Origin: Cytophagales bacterium
Lineage (GTDB): Bacteria > Bacteroidota > Bacteroidia > Cytophagales > Cyclobacteriaceae
DNA length: 64,000 nt
Direction of reading: 5' to 3'
Assembly: GCA_017303795.1 (NCBI GenBank)
Contig: JAFLBR010000017.1
Span: forward strand, 1-64,000
Shown: positions 24,389 through 33,567 of the stretch, piece after piece
How the letters are laid out: each line of letters starts with the position of its first letter
How positions within the stretch are numbered: position 1 is the stretch's first letter
The notes under the pieces: generated by a model
The model's database searches: none
Told to the model about the DNA's origin: nothing
The model's input: only the letters and a program-made list of their open reading frames with translations
Translations under genes and position numbers: made by a program

Positions 24389-24856
24389 TTAATTCTCCAG
24401 TTCCATGCTTTCCCTGGTGGAAAGCTGTAAGTCGTTAGAGATGGAGTTAACAGTGGGTCTGAAAAGCAGGAACAAAACAACCATTACTGCCGTGAACAAT
24501 AGGAACGATTCATTACCAGTAATAAAAGCCACTACTGAAGCAAACATACCAGGCATTTCGAAGCCCGCACAACGTATGAGTATAGCATTTTGATAGCGCT
24601 GTAGCTTACTCGGCAACGGCATATCCGAGGTAACTCCTTTCAGCCCGGCTTTAAAGGCTACATAACCGATACCCATACCCACAGGCACAATAGCAATTAC
24701 AAGTATGCGCAGCAGGCTTTCAAACTCGGCATCAACGGGTGCCATTTCCTGGCCGGTGTAAATCCAAACAAAGACAAACACAGCAAAGCCAGTCATAATT
24801 AAAACCAACGCAAAGTAAATCAGGTTGATGGAGGTAAGAATTTTTTTGGGTGTCAT
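24389..24856 (-). CDS. Hypothetical membrane protein
   Basis: A 155-residue protein with about four hydrophobic helices (roughly residues 8-32, 45-65, 95-115 and 118-135) and a polar C-terminal tail ending ESMELEN. I do not recognise the family. The ATG at 24856 gives MTPKKILTS before the first helix; a longer frame would add a poorly supported extension. It lies 38 bases after plsC on the same strand and may share its transcript. Confidence 0.65.
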   Translation of the reverse strand: MTPKKILTSINLIYFALVLIMTGFAVFVFVWIYTGQEMAPVDAEFESLLRILVIAIVPVGMGIGYVAFKAGLKGVTSDMPLPSKLQRYQNAILIRCAGFEMPGMFASVVAFITGNESFLLFTAVMVVLFLLFRPTVNSISNDLQLSTRESMELEN

Positions 24857-24894
24857 GGTTAGGTAAGGATTGATTGTTAAAGTTAACACTTCTG

Positions 24895-25617
24895 CTATCC
24901 CTTCAACATCTCCTCCAGTTTTGCAAAAGCCTTTTCTTTTAATGCGCGCGTATCTTCTTCGGCACCAACAGGAATTTCGGACCCGACAACAATTTTAACT
25001 TTTCCCGGTCGCAGCCGGATAGTGCCAGGTGGCATTAGTTTACCCGCACCAATTACAACCATAGGTAATAAAGGCTTTTGTGTATCGGCAGCAATGCGAA
25101 AGGCACCATCTTTAAAAGGTTGTAACAATTCTTTAGTTCGGTTTTGTGTGCCTTCCGGGAATACCAAAATGTTGATACCCATATTAAGTATATCCTTCAA
25201 ACGATCTAAACTCTTCTTGCGACTTTCATTACTACTGCGATCAACCACCACACAGGTAGCGCGGGTAATCCAACCAAACACCGGCAGCTTTAATAATTCT
25301 TTTTTGGCAAGCGGCCGAAATTGTCCGCGGATTGTCATGGCAATACCAGGTAAATCTAAAAACGAGGTGTGATTACTCACATAGATATAAGCCTTGCCGG
25401 GAACAATGTTTTCGCGGCCTATCATTTCATAACGGATAAACGTGAGCATACTAAACACCCAACTCCACGCTTTCATAAAAAAATAAGTAACGGCTACTGC
25501 ATGCTGGCCAAAGAATGCCGGAATAATTATGCCCGGAAGAAACAACAACATGAATACGGTAAACACCAGAAACACCCAAAAGATGTATAATGCTGAAAAG
25601 AATGCTGAAATAAACTT
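24895..25617 (-). CDS. plsC: 1-acyl-sn-glycerol-3-phosphate acyltransferase
   Basis: PlsC adds the second acyl chain to make phosphatidic acid at the inner membrane. The catalytic NHTSFLD (H-x4-D) and the EGTQNR substrate motif are present, as is the KLPVFGWITRAT segment. An N-terminal pair of hydrophobic helices anchors it. I place the start at the GTG at 25617 (240 residues). A TTG at 25680 gives a longer frame, but its first codons lie across a perfect 12-bp hairpin that looks like the terminator of the upstream gene. Confidence 0.85.
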   Translation of the reverse strand, partial: KFISAFFSALYIFWVFLVFTVFMLLFLPGIIIPAFFGQHAVAVTYFFMKAWSWVFSMLTFIRYEMIGRENIVPGKAYIYVSNHTSFLDLPGIAMTIRGQFRPLAKKELLKLPVFGWITRATCVVVDRSSNESRKKSLDRLKDILNMGINILVFPEGTQNRTKELLQPFKDGAFRIAADTQKPLLPMVVIGAGKLMPPGTIRLRPGKVKIVVGSEIPVGAEEDTRALKEKAFAKLEEMLKG

Positions 25618-25637
25618 CACGTGAATCTTAAAATAAT

Positions 25638-25669
25638 AATTCCCGAAAGGTGCGAATCTTTCGGGAATT
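25638..25669 (-). terminator. Hairpin after the Gfo/Idh/MocA gene
   Basis: Perfect 12-base arms (AATTCCCGAAAG / CTTTCGGGAATT) with an eight-base loop, followed on the minus strand by TATTATTTT. It lies 27 bases past the stop of the oxidoreductase gene. Either it terminates that gene or it controls plsC. Confidence 0.7.
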
Positions 25670-25695
25670 GTATAAGTCAAACTTTATAAGTGGTG

Positions 25696-27021
25696 TTAAG
25701 AATTATAATTCGTAACGCCCGGCACAGCAACCGGATATAATCCATCGGCATTGGGAACAATAGGCGGCATCGCATTAAAATCAAACTGTGTTGGCATTAT
25801 GCTAAAGCCCGAGTTAAGTGTTTTTTCAAATTCAAGTACATTGCCTGAGTATGTGGCCATTCGGCCGAGGATTGCTGTCATCGTACTCTTTGCACCATTC
25901 TCGGTATCGTCAAACTTGTATTCTCTTTTTGCGATAGCAGCAAACAATTCATCGTGCTCGGTTTGGTACGGATTGTTCTCTTTGGTGCGATCGTATTGAT
26001 ATACCACCTTGCCTTTGCGATCAACCATGTTGGCAGCACCAAAATATATGTTGCCTTTGGTGCCCATTATAAATTCATCCACTTTACTCATAGTGCCTTT
26101 AATGTGGCGGCACTGACTGTTCAACACCGTTCCATCGGCATACGTAAATTCTACATAGTGGTGATCGAAGATTTCGCCAAACTCTTTGCCCTTGCGCACT
26201 TCACGGCCGCCCATGCCTTGAGCTTTAATGGGATAGCCCCCTTTAAACCAGTTGATCACATCAATGTTGTGAATATGTTGCTCCACAATATGATCGCCAC
26301 ACAACCAGTTAAAGTAATACCAGTTGCGCATCTGGTATTCCATTTCGGTTTGGTTGTACTTGCGATGATTCACCCACACACCTTCATTGTTCCACCACGC
26401 TTGCGCGGAAACAATATCACCAATTAAACCGTCCTTAAATTTTTTATACAACTCGCGATAAGAATTTTGATAATGGCGCTGCAAACCCACTACCACGTTC
26501 AGTTTTTTCTGGCGAGCGATTACGGCAGCATCCAAAACTTTTTTTATACCAGCCGGATCAGTCGCAAGTGGTTTTTCCATAAACACATGCTTGCCCAAGC
26601 GCACAGCTTCTTCAAAATGCATCGGGCGGAAGCCAGGCGGTGTGGTTAAGATCACCACATCGGCTAAGGCAATTGCTTTTTTATAACCATCAAAACCCAC
26701 AAACTTATTTTCTTCGGGCACAACCACTCGCCCCGATACATTGCCTTCTTCATTGTCGGCATCGCTTAATGCATTAAAGCATTGATCAATACGATCGCGA
26801 AAGGCATCGGCCATTGCCACGAGTTTTACGTTTTGTGTGGTGAGCAATGCTTGCATAGCCGCACCGGTGCCGCGGCCACCACAACCAATCAATGCAATTT
26901 TTATCGCATCATCTACGGAAGTGTTTACAGCTTGAGCTTTGGTAATGAATGGAAATGAGGCAAGACTTCCGGCAATGAGCGAGGTTTTTTTTACAAACTC
27001 TCTTCGACTTTGGGATTTCAT
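25696..27021 (-). CDS. Gfo/Idh/MocA-family oxidoreductase with Tat signal
   Basis: A 441-residue NAD(P)-dependent sugar oxidoreductase-like protein. The start is a twin-arginine signal (SRREFVKKTSLIAG) and the Rossmann motif IGCGGRGTG follows at about residue 45, with EKPLATDPAG (the EKP lysine motif, about residue 145). Family members oxidise or epimerise sugars or glycosides using tightly bound NAD; Tat export fits a folded, cofactor-loaded periplasmic enzyme. The region upstream of its ATG closely matches the region upstream of the TIM-barrel gene at 29423. Confidence 0.88.
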   Translation of the reverse strand: MKSQSRREFVKKTSLIAGSLASFPFITKAQAVNTSVDDAIKIALIGCGGRGTGAAMQALLTTQNVKLVAMADAFRDRIDQCFNALSDADNEEGNVSGRVVVPEENKFVGFDGYKKAIALADVVILTTPPGFRPMHFEEAVRLGKHVFMEKPLATDPAGIKKVLDAAVIARQKKLNVVVGLQRHYQNSYRELYKKFKDGLIGDIVSAQAWWNNEGVWVNHRKYNQTEMEYQMRNWYYFNWLCGDHIVEQHIHNIDVINWFKGGYPIKAQGMGGREVRKGKEFGEIFDHHYVEFTYADGTVLNSQCRHIKGTMSKVDEFIMGTKGNIYFGAANMVDRKGKVVYQYDRTKENNPYQTEHDELFAAIAKREYKFDDTENGAKSTMTAILGRMATYSGNVLEFEKTLNSGFSIMPTQFDFNAMPPIVPNADGLYPVAVPGVTNYNS

Positions 27022-27107
27022 AATTGTATCTGGTTACTGGTTTCTGGTCACTGGTCTGTTATTGCAAGTAGCCAGCAGCCTCCCGATAGCTATCGGGAAA
27101 CCAGCGA
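27022..27107 (-). repeat. Upstream repeat with CCCGATAGCTATCGGG palindrome (copy 1)
   Basis: A perfect 16-bp palindrome at 27082-27097 is followed, toward the ATG at 27021, by AGGCTGCTGGCTAC and a CCAGTAACCAG-rich tract. A near-identical arrangement in the opposite genomic orientation lies before the gene at 29423. Confidence 0.75.
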
Positions 27108-28043
27108 CTACTTTAAGTACAAGTTATAAAACTTTTCAATCTCTTCCTTAGAAGGTTGTACAAGCGGTCGCACCACGCGAAAGCCCACAAACATACCATC
27201 GGTAAGCCACCACTTGCTTTTAGGAATTTGCGGATCGCGGATGTTCCAGTTAGTGTGTGATGCAATGCGGTTGGCACAGCGTAACTCTGCGGCATCGTCT
27301 AAATACGAACCGCCCTTTACTGTTTTAGGATGTTTGGATGCCGGAACCGTAATTGGATTTTTGTCACTCATTTTTGAGTAGTAAGTAGTTTCGTATTGAT
27401 CGATTGTCCACTCACTTAAATTTCCCAACATATCATACAAACCCCAGGCATTTGGTTTTAACTGCGCAACATGATGATACCTGCTGTTACTATTGTCTTT
27501 AAAATATCCATGTTCGCGTAAGCTGTTGGCATCGTTACCAAAAGGATAAGCGGTTTCACTTCCAGCTCTACAGGCATATTCCCATTCGGCTTCGGTAGGC
27601 AGGCGATAGAAAAATCCGGTTTTAGTATAAAGCCATTTGCAGTACATCATCGCTGCGGTATGGCTCATGCTGTTGGTAGGATGTTTGGCATCGCGGCCCA
27701 TGCCCCAGGTTAAGTCTATATATTGAGGCGTAGCACGGGTAACGCCATCAATGGTTTTACTTTGTGGAAGCGCGTTGTCTTTAAAATATAAATCCCACTC
27801 GGCAAACGTTACTTCTTTTGCACCCATCCAGAAACCTGAAAGTTGTATTTCTTTTTGCGGCCCTTCATCTTCTTGCCGACCACGTTCGGTAATGGCACTA
27901 CCCATTGTAAATTTTCCTGCCGGAATAGCTACCATCTTAAAAGCTATTGCAGTACCTGGAATAGTTTGTTCGTAGGTTTTGAAATCTTGTGCGATTACGG
28001 AGCTAAACAAAAACAAGAAGAAAAGAAACAGTATCGTTTTCAT
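27108..28043 (-). CDS. SUMF1/formylglycine-generating-enzyme-like exported protein
   Basis: A 311-residue protein with a signal peptide (cleavage after VIAQ) and a complete SUMF1 (FGE-sulfatase) domain: IPAGKFTMGS, RLPTEAEWEYACRAG, LSEWTIDQYE, GGSYLDDAAELRCANR and GFRVVRP. True formylglycine enzymes activate sulfatases with a copper-binding cysteine pair; no sulfatase gene is nearby, so this may instead be one of the many structural or carbohydrate-related members. It starts 15 bases after the RsmB-like gene on the same strand. Confidence 0.8.
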   Translation of the reverse strand: MKTILFLFFLFLFSSVIAQDFKTYEQTIPGTAIAFKMVAIPAGKFTMGSAITERGRQEDEGPQKEIQLSGFWMGAKEVTFAEWDLYFKDNALPQSKTIDGVTRATPQYIDLTWGMGRDAKHPTNSMSHTAAMMYCKWLYTKTGFFYRLPTEAEWEYACRAGSETAYPFGNDANSLREHGYFKDNSNSRYHHVAQLKPNAWGLYDMLGNLSEWTIDQYETTYYSKMSDKNPITVPASKHPKTVKGGSYLDDAAELRCANRIASHTNWNIRDPQIPKSKWWLTDGMFVGFRVVRPLVQPSKEEIEKFYNLYLK

Positions 28044-28058
28044 CAGAACTTGAGAGGC

Positions 28059-29246
28059 TCAGTTTTTTTTAATTCTCGCCATATAAAATCCATCAAAACC
28101 TTCCGATGGTCGAACCACGTGTTGATCGAGTAATTCAAAGTTGGAATGTGATTTCAGAAACTGTTGCACCTGATTTTCATTTTCAGATGGGAACAAGCTG
28201 CAGGTTGCGTAAACCAAAAGTCCACCGGGTTTTAACATGGTACTATAATCCACCAGAATATGTTGCTGTAATTCCTTCACGCGATTAATAAAATCCAGAT
28301 TGAGTTTCCATTTGGCATCAGGGTTTCGTTTTAACACACCCAATCCCGAACACGGTACATCCAACAACAACCGGTCAGCAGAATTCTCCAAACGCTTAAT
28401 TGTTTTAGATGATTCGATAACACGGGTTTCAATATTTCCAGCACTGGCTCTGCGGGCGCGTTTTTTTAATTCTTCTAATTTCCAGTCTTCGGTATCCATC
28501 GCAATAATGCGACCCTTGTTTTGCATAAGCGAAGCAAGGTGTAACGTTTTACCACCTGCTCCGGCACAAGCATCAATTACGCGCATGCCCGGTTGCACTT
28601 GCAGATAAGCCGCGATTAATTGCGAGCCCGCATCCTGCACTTCAAACAAACCATCTTTAAAAGCCTGTCGGGTAAAAATATTCTGGCGCTGGTCTAAGAT
28701 CAACGCATCTGGAAATTCCTGCGGAGCTTCGGTACTTATTTCTTCTTCTTCTAAAATGAATTGTAACTCTTTGCGCGATGTCTTCAGGGTATTTACCCGA
28801 AGCACCACTTTAGCTTCTTCATTCAAAGCGGCTAACTCTTTGTCCCATGCAGTACCTAATTCAGTTTGCCCAAGTTCATCCAACCAATCGGGAATAGACT
28901 CGCGTAACACGCGATTGCTTTTCAGCGATTCATAGCGGGCTTCAATCCGGGCGCGGTTAATTCCTTTTAACTCATCCCACTCGGGTAATTCAGCCCGGCT
29001 CCACACGCACCACACGCCCAGCAATTTCCAAAAGTCAAGTTCATCGGCCTCGGCCAATTCTTTAAAGAGGCGGTGCCAACGCACAATGTCGTACGTGGTT
29101 TCGGCAATAAACCGCCTGTCGCGCGCGCCCCATTTAGGGTTTGCCTTCAGTACTTTTTCAATCACCTTATCGGCATATTTCTTGTTTACAAAGATTTCGC
29201 CCAGGGCATCAACTACGGCTACGGATAAATTGCGATATAATCTCAT
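28059..29246 (-). CDS. RsmB/NOP-family RNA m5C methyltransferase
   Basis: A 395-residue protein with an N-terminal NusB-like helical region (about 1-130) and a C-terminal class I SAM methyltransferase domain: DACAGAGGKTLHLA, the catalytic-cysteine motif DVPCSGLGVLKRNPD and the second cysteine in YATCSLFPSEN. It methylates C5 of cytosine in rRNA, probably 16S C967 as RsmB does. I prefer the ATG at 29246 (MRLYRNLSV); an upstream ATG at 29294 adds 16 residues without family support. It is upstream of the SUMF1-like gene by 15 bases. Confidence 0.85.
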   Translation of the reverse strand: MRLYRNLSVAVVDALGEIFVNKKYADKVIEKVLKANPKWGARDRRFIAETTYDIVRWHRLFKELAEADELDFWKLLGVWCVWSRAELPEWDELKGINRARIEARYESLKSNRVLRESIPDWLDELGQTELGTAWDKELAALNEEAKVVLRVNTLKTSRKELQFILEEEEISTEAPQEFPDALILDQRQNIFTRQAFKDGLFEVQDAGSQLIAAYLQVQPGMRVIDACAGAGGKTLHLASLMQNKGRIIAMDTEDWKLEELKKRARRASAGNIETRVIESSKTIKRLENSADRLLLDVPCSGLGVLKRNPDAKWKLNLDFINRVKELQQHILVDYSTMLKPGGLLVYATCSLFPSENENQVQQFLKSHSNFELLDQHVVRPSEGFDGFYMARIKKN

Positions 29247-29325
29247 TGTGCTAAAGTGCAGCAAGTTAACGTGCTCCGTATTAATAAGGGACATTATTTG
29301 ATGGAATGTTTTTAACTTGTGGCGT

Positions 29326-29420
29326 AAGTAGTAGCTGGTTTCCCGATAGCTATCGGGAGGCTACTGGCTACAGTATTCAACCAGTAACAAGAAACCAGCG
29401 AACAGTAACCAGCAACTGAT
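29326..29420 (+). repeat. Upstream repeat with CCCGATAGCTATCGGG palindrome (copy 2)
   Basis: The palindrome at 29342-29357 is flanked by GTAGCTGGTTT and AGGCTACTGGCTAC and followed by a CCAG-rich tract that ends just before the ATG at 29423. It matches copy 1 over about 40 bases in the same orientation relative to the gene it precedes. Confidence 0.75.
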
Positions 29421-29422
29421 TT

Positions 29423-30352
29423 ATGAAATCAACACAATCCCGAAGAGAATTTGTAAAGAACACATCTTTAATGGCAGGTCTTTCTGCGCTTGTTTCATGG
29501 CCATTTACTTCCGAGGCCCACGAAACAAAAAAAGCAGCTGGCAAGCCTTTTAAGTTAAACTATGCACCACACGATGGCATGTTTAAAAATCATGCGGGTG
29601 CCGATTTTATCGACCAGATAAAATTTATGGCCGATCAGGGTTTTCGTTCTATTGAAGATAATGGTTTACTCGGTCGCCCGGTTGAATATCAGGAACGCAT
29701 TGTTAAAACGCTTGCTCAATTAAACATGACTATGGGCGTGTTTGTGGTGGACGGTGGCGATAACTGGAAAGTGTCACTCACATCGGGCAAACAAGAGTTT
29801 AAAGATAATTTTGTAAAAACCTGTAAAGCATCGGTGGAGGCAGCCAAAAGAGTTAATGCAAAGTGGATGACTGTGGTGCCTGGTTTTTTCGATCGTAAGT
29901 TGCCCATTGGCATCCAAACCAGTAATGTGGTAGATGCGTTGCGCAGAGGCGCAGAAATTTTTGAACCACACGGTTTGGTTATGGTACTTGAGCCCCTAAG
30001 CGATACTCCGGAATTATTTATGCGCTATTCCGATCAGACCTACGAACTTTGTAAAGCGGTGAACAGTTCAGCGTGTAAAATATTATACGATGCCTACCAC
30101 ATGCAACGCAACGAAGGTAATCTGATTAATAACATTAATTCCTGTTGGGATGAAATTGCCTATTTCCAGATTGGCGATAATCCTGGTCGTAAAGAACCAG
30201 GCACAGGCGAGATTAATCATAAGAATTTATTCAAACACATTTATGATAAAGGTTTCCGTGGTGTGGTGGGTATGGAACATGGCAATGCCAAAGAAGGTAA
30301 AGAAGGCGAGCTTGCGTTGATACAAGCTTATCGCGAAGCAGATTCGTTTTAA
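29423..30352 (+). CDS. Hydroxypyruvate-isomerase-like TIM-barrel protein with Tat signal
   Basis: A 309-residue protein of the sugar phosphate isomerase/epimerase (AP endonuclease 2-like) superfamily. A twin-arginine signal (SRREFVKNTSLMAG) is followed by a barrel with VLEPLSDTP (metal Glu), YDAYHMQRNEGN (Asp/His), IGDNPGRKEPGTGEIN and the final GMEHGNAKEG. The FQIGDNPGR-EPGTGEI motif is typical of hydroxypyruvate isomerase (Hyi). Export by Tat suggests a periplasmic sugar-modifying role. The signal peptide and upstream repeat match those of the oxidoreductase at 25696-27021. Confidence 0.85.
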   Translation: MKSTQSRREFVKNTSLMAGLSALVSWPFTSEAHETKKAAGKPFKLNYAPHDGMFKNHAGADFIDQIKFMADQGFRSIEDNGLLGRPVEYQERIVKTLAQLNMTMGVFVVDGGDNWKVSLTSGKQEFKDNFVKTCKASVEAAKRVNAKWMTVVPGFFDRKLPIGIQTSNVVDALRRGAEIFEPHGLVMVLEPLSDTPELFMRYSDQTYELCKAVNSSACKILYDAYHMQRNEGNLINNINSCWDEIAYFQIGDNPGRKEPGTGEINHKNLFKHIYDKGFRGVVGMEHGNAKEGKEGELALIQAYREADSF

Positions 30353-30370
30353 CAATTTGATGAAGACATT

Positions 30371-33187
30371 ATGAAGAAACTGATTTGGATTTTAGTGATG
30401 ATGTTTCCGCTTGCCGGATTCAGTCAACTGCAAAATTTAAAAAACAAAGTAGTTCAAAAAACCAAAGATGCCGCCAAAGGTAAGGTAGCCGATAAAGCTG
30501 ATGCTGCCCGCGACCGGTTAGACTCTACCGATTTTAATTATGCCATTTCAGTAATTGATAACTCGGGCATGATGAATGTGCTGGATGCTGAGGAGATTGC
30601 AACCCGAACAGCTTATATGGCTTCTAATAAATACATGAAGAAGGAAAGCGACATTACCGCTGCTGAACGATGTCGTAGAATTTTGGATCAAGCTGAAATT
30701 GGATACCAGGCTCGCAAGTATAAACCAGCCGAAGTATTTTTTCTGGAAGCAAAGCTCGCCTATGAAGCTGCCGGGCTAACAGATAACATCAACTACAGTA
30801 AAGTACATGCCGATCTGGGTTTATTGTATTCAACCATGGGCCGCTTTAATCAGGCCGAATATTTTTTAAGTGAAGGCTTGGGGTTGCGCGAGCAAACGCT
30901 GGGACGGGATAGCAAAGCCGGAGCATCATCATTAAATAACCTAGCGGTGTTTTATCAGGAAACAGCCCGCTTTAATGAAGCCGAAAACTATTTTCAGGAA
31001 GCCCTGCAGGCAGTTGAAAAACAATTTGGAAAGGAAAGTCATGAATATGCAGTGGTATTAAACAATCAGGCCATCTACTTTTCGGAAGTAGGGCGCACCG
31101 AAAAAGCTGTAACCAATCTGAATACGGCTATTGCAATAGTTGAAAAGTTAAACAGTAAAAACAAACGTACCGAAGTTGGGTTCCAATCTAACCTGGCCAT
31201 GTTGTATCAGGAGCAAGGCAAACTTGCGGAGGCAGAAGCAGTTTATGTAAAGCTTGAAAAAATGCTGCGGTTGGTTGGCGATAAAACCTTCTATGCCGGA
31301 GTGCTCAACAATCTTGCGCTGCTATACATTCAAATGAATAAACTTGATAAAGTTGAAGAATACCTGAAGCAATCGGCACAGATTTACCAATCGCGGCTGG
31401 GGAAGGAGAGCCCTAACTATGCTAAAGTATTAGGCGATCTTGGAAATTTTTATCGCATGCAAGGCAAGTTTGTTGAAGCAGAGGATAATCTGAACAAAAC
31501 GTTAACCATTTACGGATCGGCACTCAATACTAATCATCCGGAGTATGTAAAAGCTCAGGAAGATCTGGCCATTTTGTATTGGAAAAAAGGTGATCTAACC
31601 AAAGCCGATGCAGGCTTTAAGATCGCGATGGATAAATCGCTGGATTTTATCAATCAATATTTTCCGCCTATGAGCGAAGCGGAGAAAACCAAATACTGGG
31701 ATGTGTTGCAGCCGCGGTTTCAACGTTTCTATAATTATTGTTTGGAAGCAAGTGCTACCAACCCTGCGGTGGTACAAACGATGTTCAATTATCAGATCGC
31801 CACAAAGGGGTTGTTGTTGAACTCTACCAATAAGATTAAAAAATCAATTTTAGGAAGTGGTAATGCCGAATTGATTAAAGACTATTCGGCCTGGTTGGAT
31901 AAGAAAGAAACGCTGGCGCGGTATTACTCACTTTCAAAAACGGAATTGACCGAACAGAACATAGATCTTGGTGCGCTTGAATCGGAAGCTAATACATTGG
32001 AGCGTTCACTTTCACAACGCTCAGGGGATTTCTCGCAAGGGTATGCCGCAGATAAAACCGAGTACAAACAAATTCAAGCCAAGTTACTTGATACAGAAGC
32101 TGTATTAGAATTTATCCGCATTCGTGCATTTGATAAAGATTTTACCGCTGATAGTAAATACGCAGCACTGGTGTTAACCAAAAGTGCCACCGAGCCTAAA
32201 CTTGTGGTATTGGATAACGGTAATCAATTAGAAACGCGGTATGCAAAATTTTATCGCAACGCAATACAGAACCGGCAAGCCGATAATTATTCGTACGAAC
32301 AGTTTTGGGCACGGGTTGATCCGGCCTTAACAGGAAAAAAAGTTTTATACATCTCAGCCGATGGTGTTTATAATCAGATCAGTTTAAACACTTTGAAGAA
32401 ACCCGATGGTGATTATGTGTTGAATCGTTATGACATGGTGTTGGTGGGTAATTCAAAAGATGTAATTGCCTTAAAAACACAAAAACCTGTTGCAGCAAAG
32501 AAGAGCGCGTTTGTGCTTGGCTTCCCAGACTATGGAGGTGATGCCGTGTCTGCATTACCAGGAACAAAAGTAGAGGTTGATAACATCAACCGGATTTTAA
32601 AAGCGGGTGGTTATACCATTCAATCCTTTATGCAAAAGACGGCAACCGAAGCCTCTGTTAAAGCACTTAAAGGCCAGACATTAGTACATATCGCCACTCA
32701 CGGATACTTTCAGGCCGATGTAGAACAAACTGCTGCCGGAGTGCATCAGGAAAATGCAAAGAACAATCCGCTGTTGCGTTCGGGCTTGTTGTTAGCGGGG
32801 GCATCGCCAACTTTAAAAGGAGAACTTATTCCAAATCTGGAGAGCAACGACAACGGAGTACTTACTGCATATGAAGCTATGAACCTTTCATTGGAAGGAA
32901 CTGACCTGATAATGGTAAGCGCCTGCGAAACAGGCTTAGGCGATGTGCGTGCAGGTGAAGGCGTTTATGGTTTACAGCGTTCGTTTATCGTTGCCGGTGC
33001 AAAAGCTATGGTAATGAGTTTATGGAAAGTGGACGATGCCGCCACACAGGCATTGATGACAAACTTCTATACAAACCTTTCAAAGGGAGTGCCCAAAGCC
33101 AAAGCGTTTAAACAAGCACAACTTCAACTAATGACAAAATACAAAGAGCCGTATTATTGGGGTGCGTTTGTGATGATGGGCATGTAG
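30371..33187 (+). CDS. TPR-CHAT protein (caspase-like peptidase family)
   Basis: A 938-residue exported protein with a signal peptide (MKKLIWILVMMFPLAGFSQ). Tandem tetratricopeptide repeats run from about residue 100 to 430 (for example ALEAKLAYE- and NNLAxxY-type units), a helical linker follows, and a CHAT domain occupies about 600-938. The caspase-like dyad is present: His777 (VHIATHGYF) and Cys852 (VSACETGLGD). CHAT proteins are peptidases in signalling or defence, and the TPRs bind partners. It follows the TIM-barrel gene by 18 bases. No gene nearby is an obvious substrate or trigger. Confidence 0.88.
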   Translation: MKKLIWILVMMFPLAGFSQLQNLKNKVVQKTKDAAKGKVADKADAARDRLDSTDFNYAISVIDNSGMMNVLDAEEIATRTAYMASNKYMKKESDITAAERCRRILDQAEIGYQARKYKPAEVFFLEAKLAYEAAGLTDNINYSKVHADLGLLYSTMGRFNQAEYFLSEGLGLREQTLGRDSKAGASSLNNLAVFYQETARFNEAENYFQEALQAVEKQFGKESHEYAVVLNNQAIYFSEVGRTEKAVTNLNTAIAIVEKLNSKNKRTEVGFQSNLAMLYQEQGKLAEAEAVYVKLEKMLRLVGDKTFYAGVLNNLALLYIQMNKLDKVEEYLKQSAQIYQSRLGKESPNYAKVLGDLGNFYRMQGKFVEAEDNLNKTLTIYGSALNTNHPEYVKAQEDLAILYWKKGDLTKADAGFKIAMDKSLDFINQYFPPMSEAEKTKYWDVLQPRFQRFYNYCLEASATNPAVVQTMFNYQIATKGLLLNSTNKIKKSILGSGNAELIKDYSAWLDKKETLARYYSLSKTELTEQNIDLGALESEANTLERSLSQRSGDFSQGYAADKTEYKQIQAKLLDTEAVLEFIRIRAFDKDFTADSKYAALVLTKSATEPKLVVLDNGNQLETRYAKFYRNAIQNRQADNYSYEQFWARVDPALTGKKVLYISADGVYNQISLNTLKKPDGDYVLNRYDMVLVGNSKDVIALKTQKPVAAKKSAFVLGFPDYGGDAVSALPGTKVEVDNINRILKAGGYTIQSFMQKTATEASVKALKGQTLVHIATHGYFQADVEQTAAGVHQENAKNNPLLRSGLLLAGASPTLKGELIPNLESNDNGVLTAYEAMNLSLEGTDLIMVSACETGLGDVRAGEGVYGLQRSFIVAGAKAMVMSLWKVDDAATQALMTNFYTNLSKGVPKAKAFKQAQLQLMTKYKEPYYWGAFVMMGM

Positions 33188-33207
33188 AATTAAAAATTAT
33201 TTTAGAT

Positions 33208-33567
33208 ATGCAAGGGTTACGCACAACAATTTATAAAGTACCGGATCTGGCGGCAGCAAAAGCATGGTATGCAAAAGCATTTCAGGTTCAACCTTATTTT
33301 GATGAACCTTTTTATGTGGGATTTAGTGTTGGTGGTTATGAGTTGGGATTGGTACCCGATGAAGGCAATTCGGCTAAAGCCGATAACGTGCTAGCCTATT
33401 GGGGCGTGGATGATATTAAAAGTGAGTTTAGCCGACTGATTGATCTTGGTGCTACTGCGCATGAAGAACCAACCAATGTAGGTGGCGAGATTTTGGTAGC
33501 AACTATTTTTGATCCGTGGAAAAATGTGATCGGGTTGATTTATAATCCAGAGTTCCGCTTAGTCTGA
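33208..33567 (+). CDS. VOC-family (glyoxalase/bleomycin-resistance-like) protein
   Basis: A 119-residue protein with one vicinal-oxygen-chelate domain: TTIYKVPDLAAAKAWYAKAF, the YELGLVPDEG strand and the C-terminal DPWKNVIGLIYNPEF pattern. Such small proteins dimerise to form metal-dependent active sites; the substrate is not predictable. The ATG at 33208 lies 20 bases after the CHAT gene, and an upstream GTG that overlaps it is less likely. Its stop overlaps the next start as TGATG. Confidence 0.8.
   Translation: MQGLRTTIYKVPDLAAAKAWYAKAFQVQPYFDEPFYVGFSVGGYELGLVPDEGNSAKADNVLAYWGVDDIKSEFSRLIDLGATAHEEPTNVGGEILVATIFDPWKNVIGLIYNPEFRLV

Noticed and set aside
25618..25680. TTG-start extension of plsC
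   Set aside because: The added codons lie across a perfect 12-bp hairpin that looks like the terminator of the upstream oxidoreductase gene; the shorter GTG start still gives a full PlsC. I rate this as likely, not certain.
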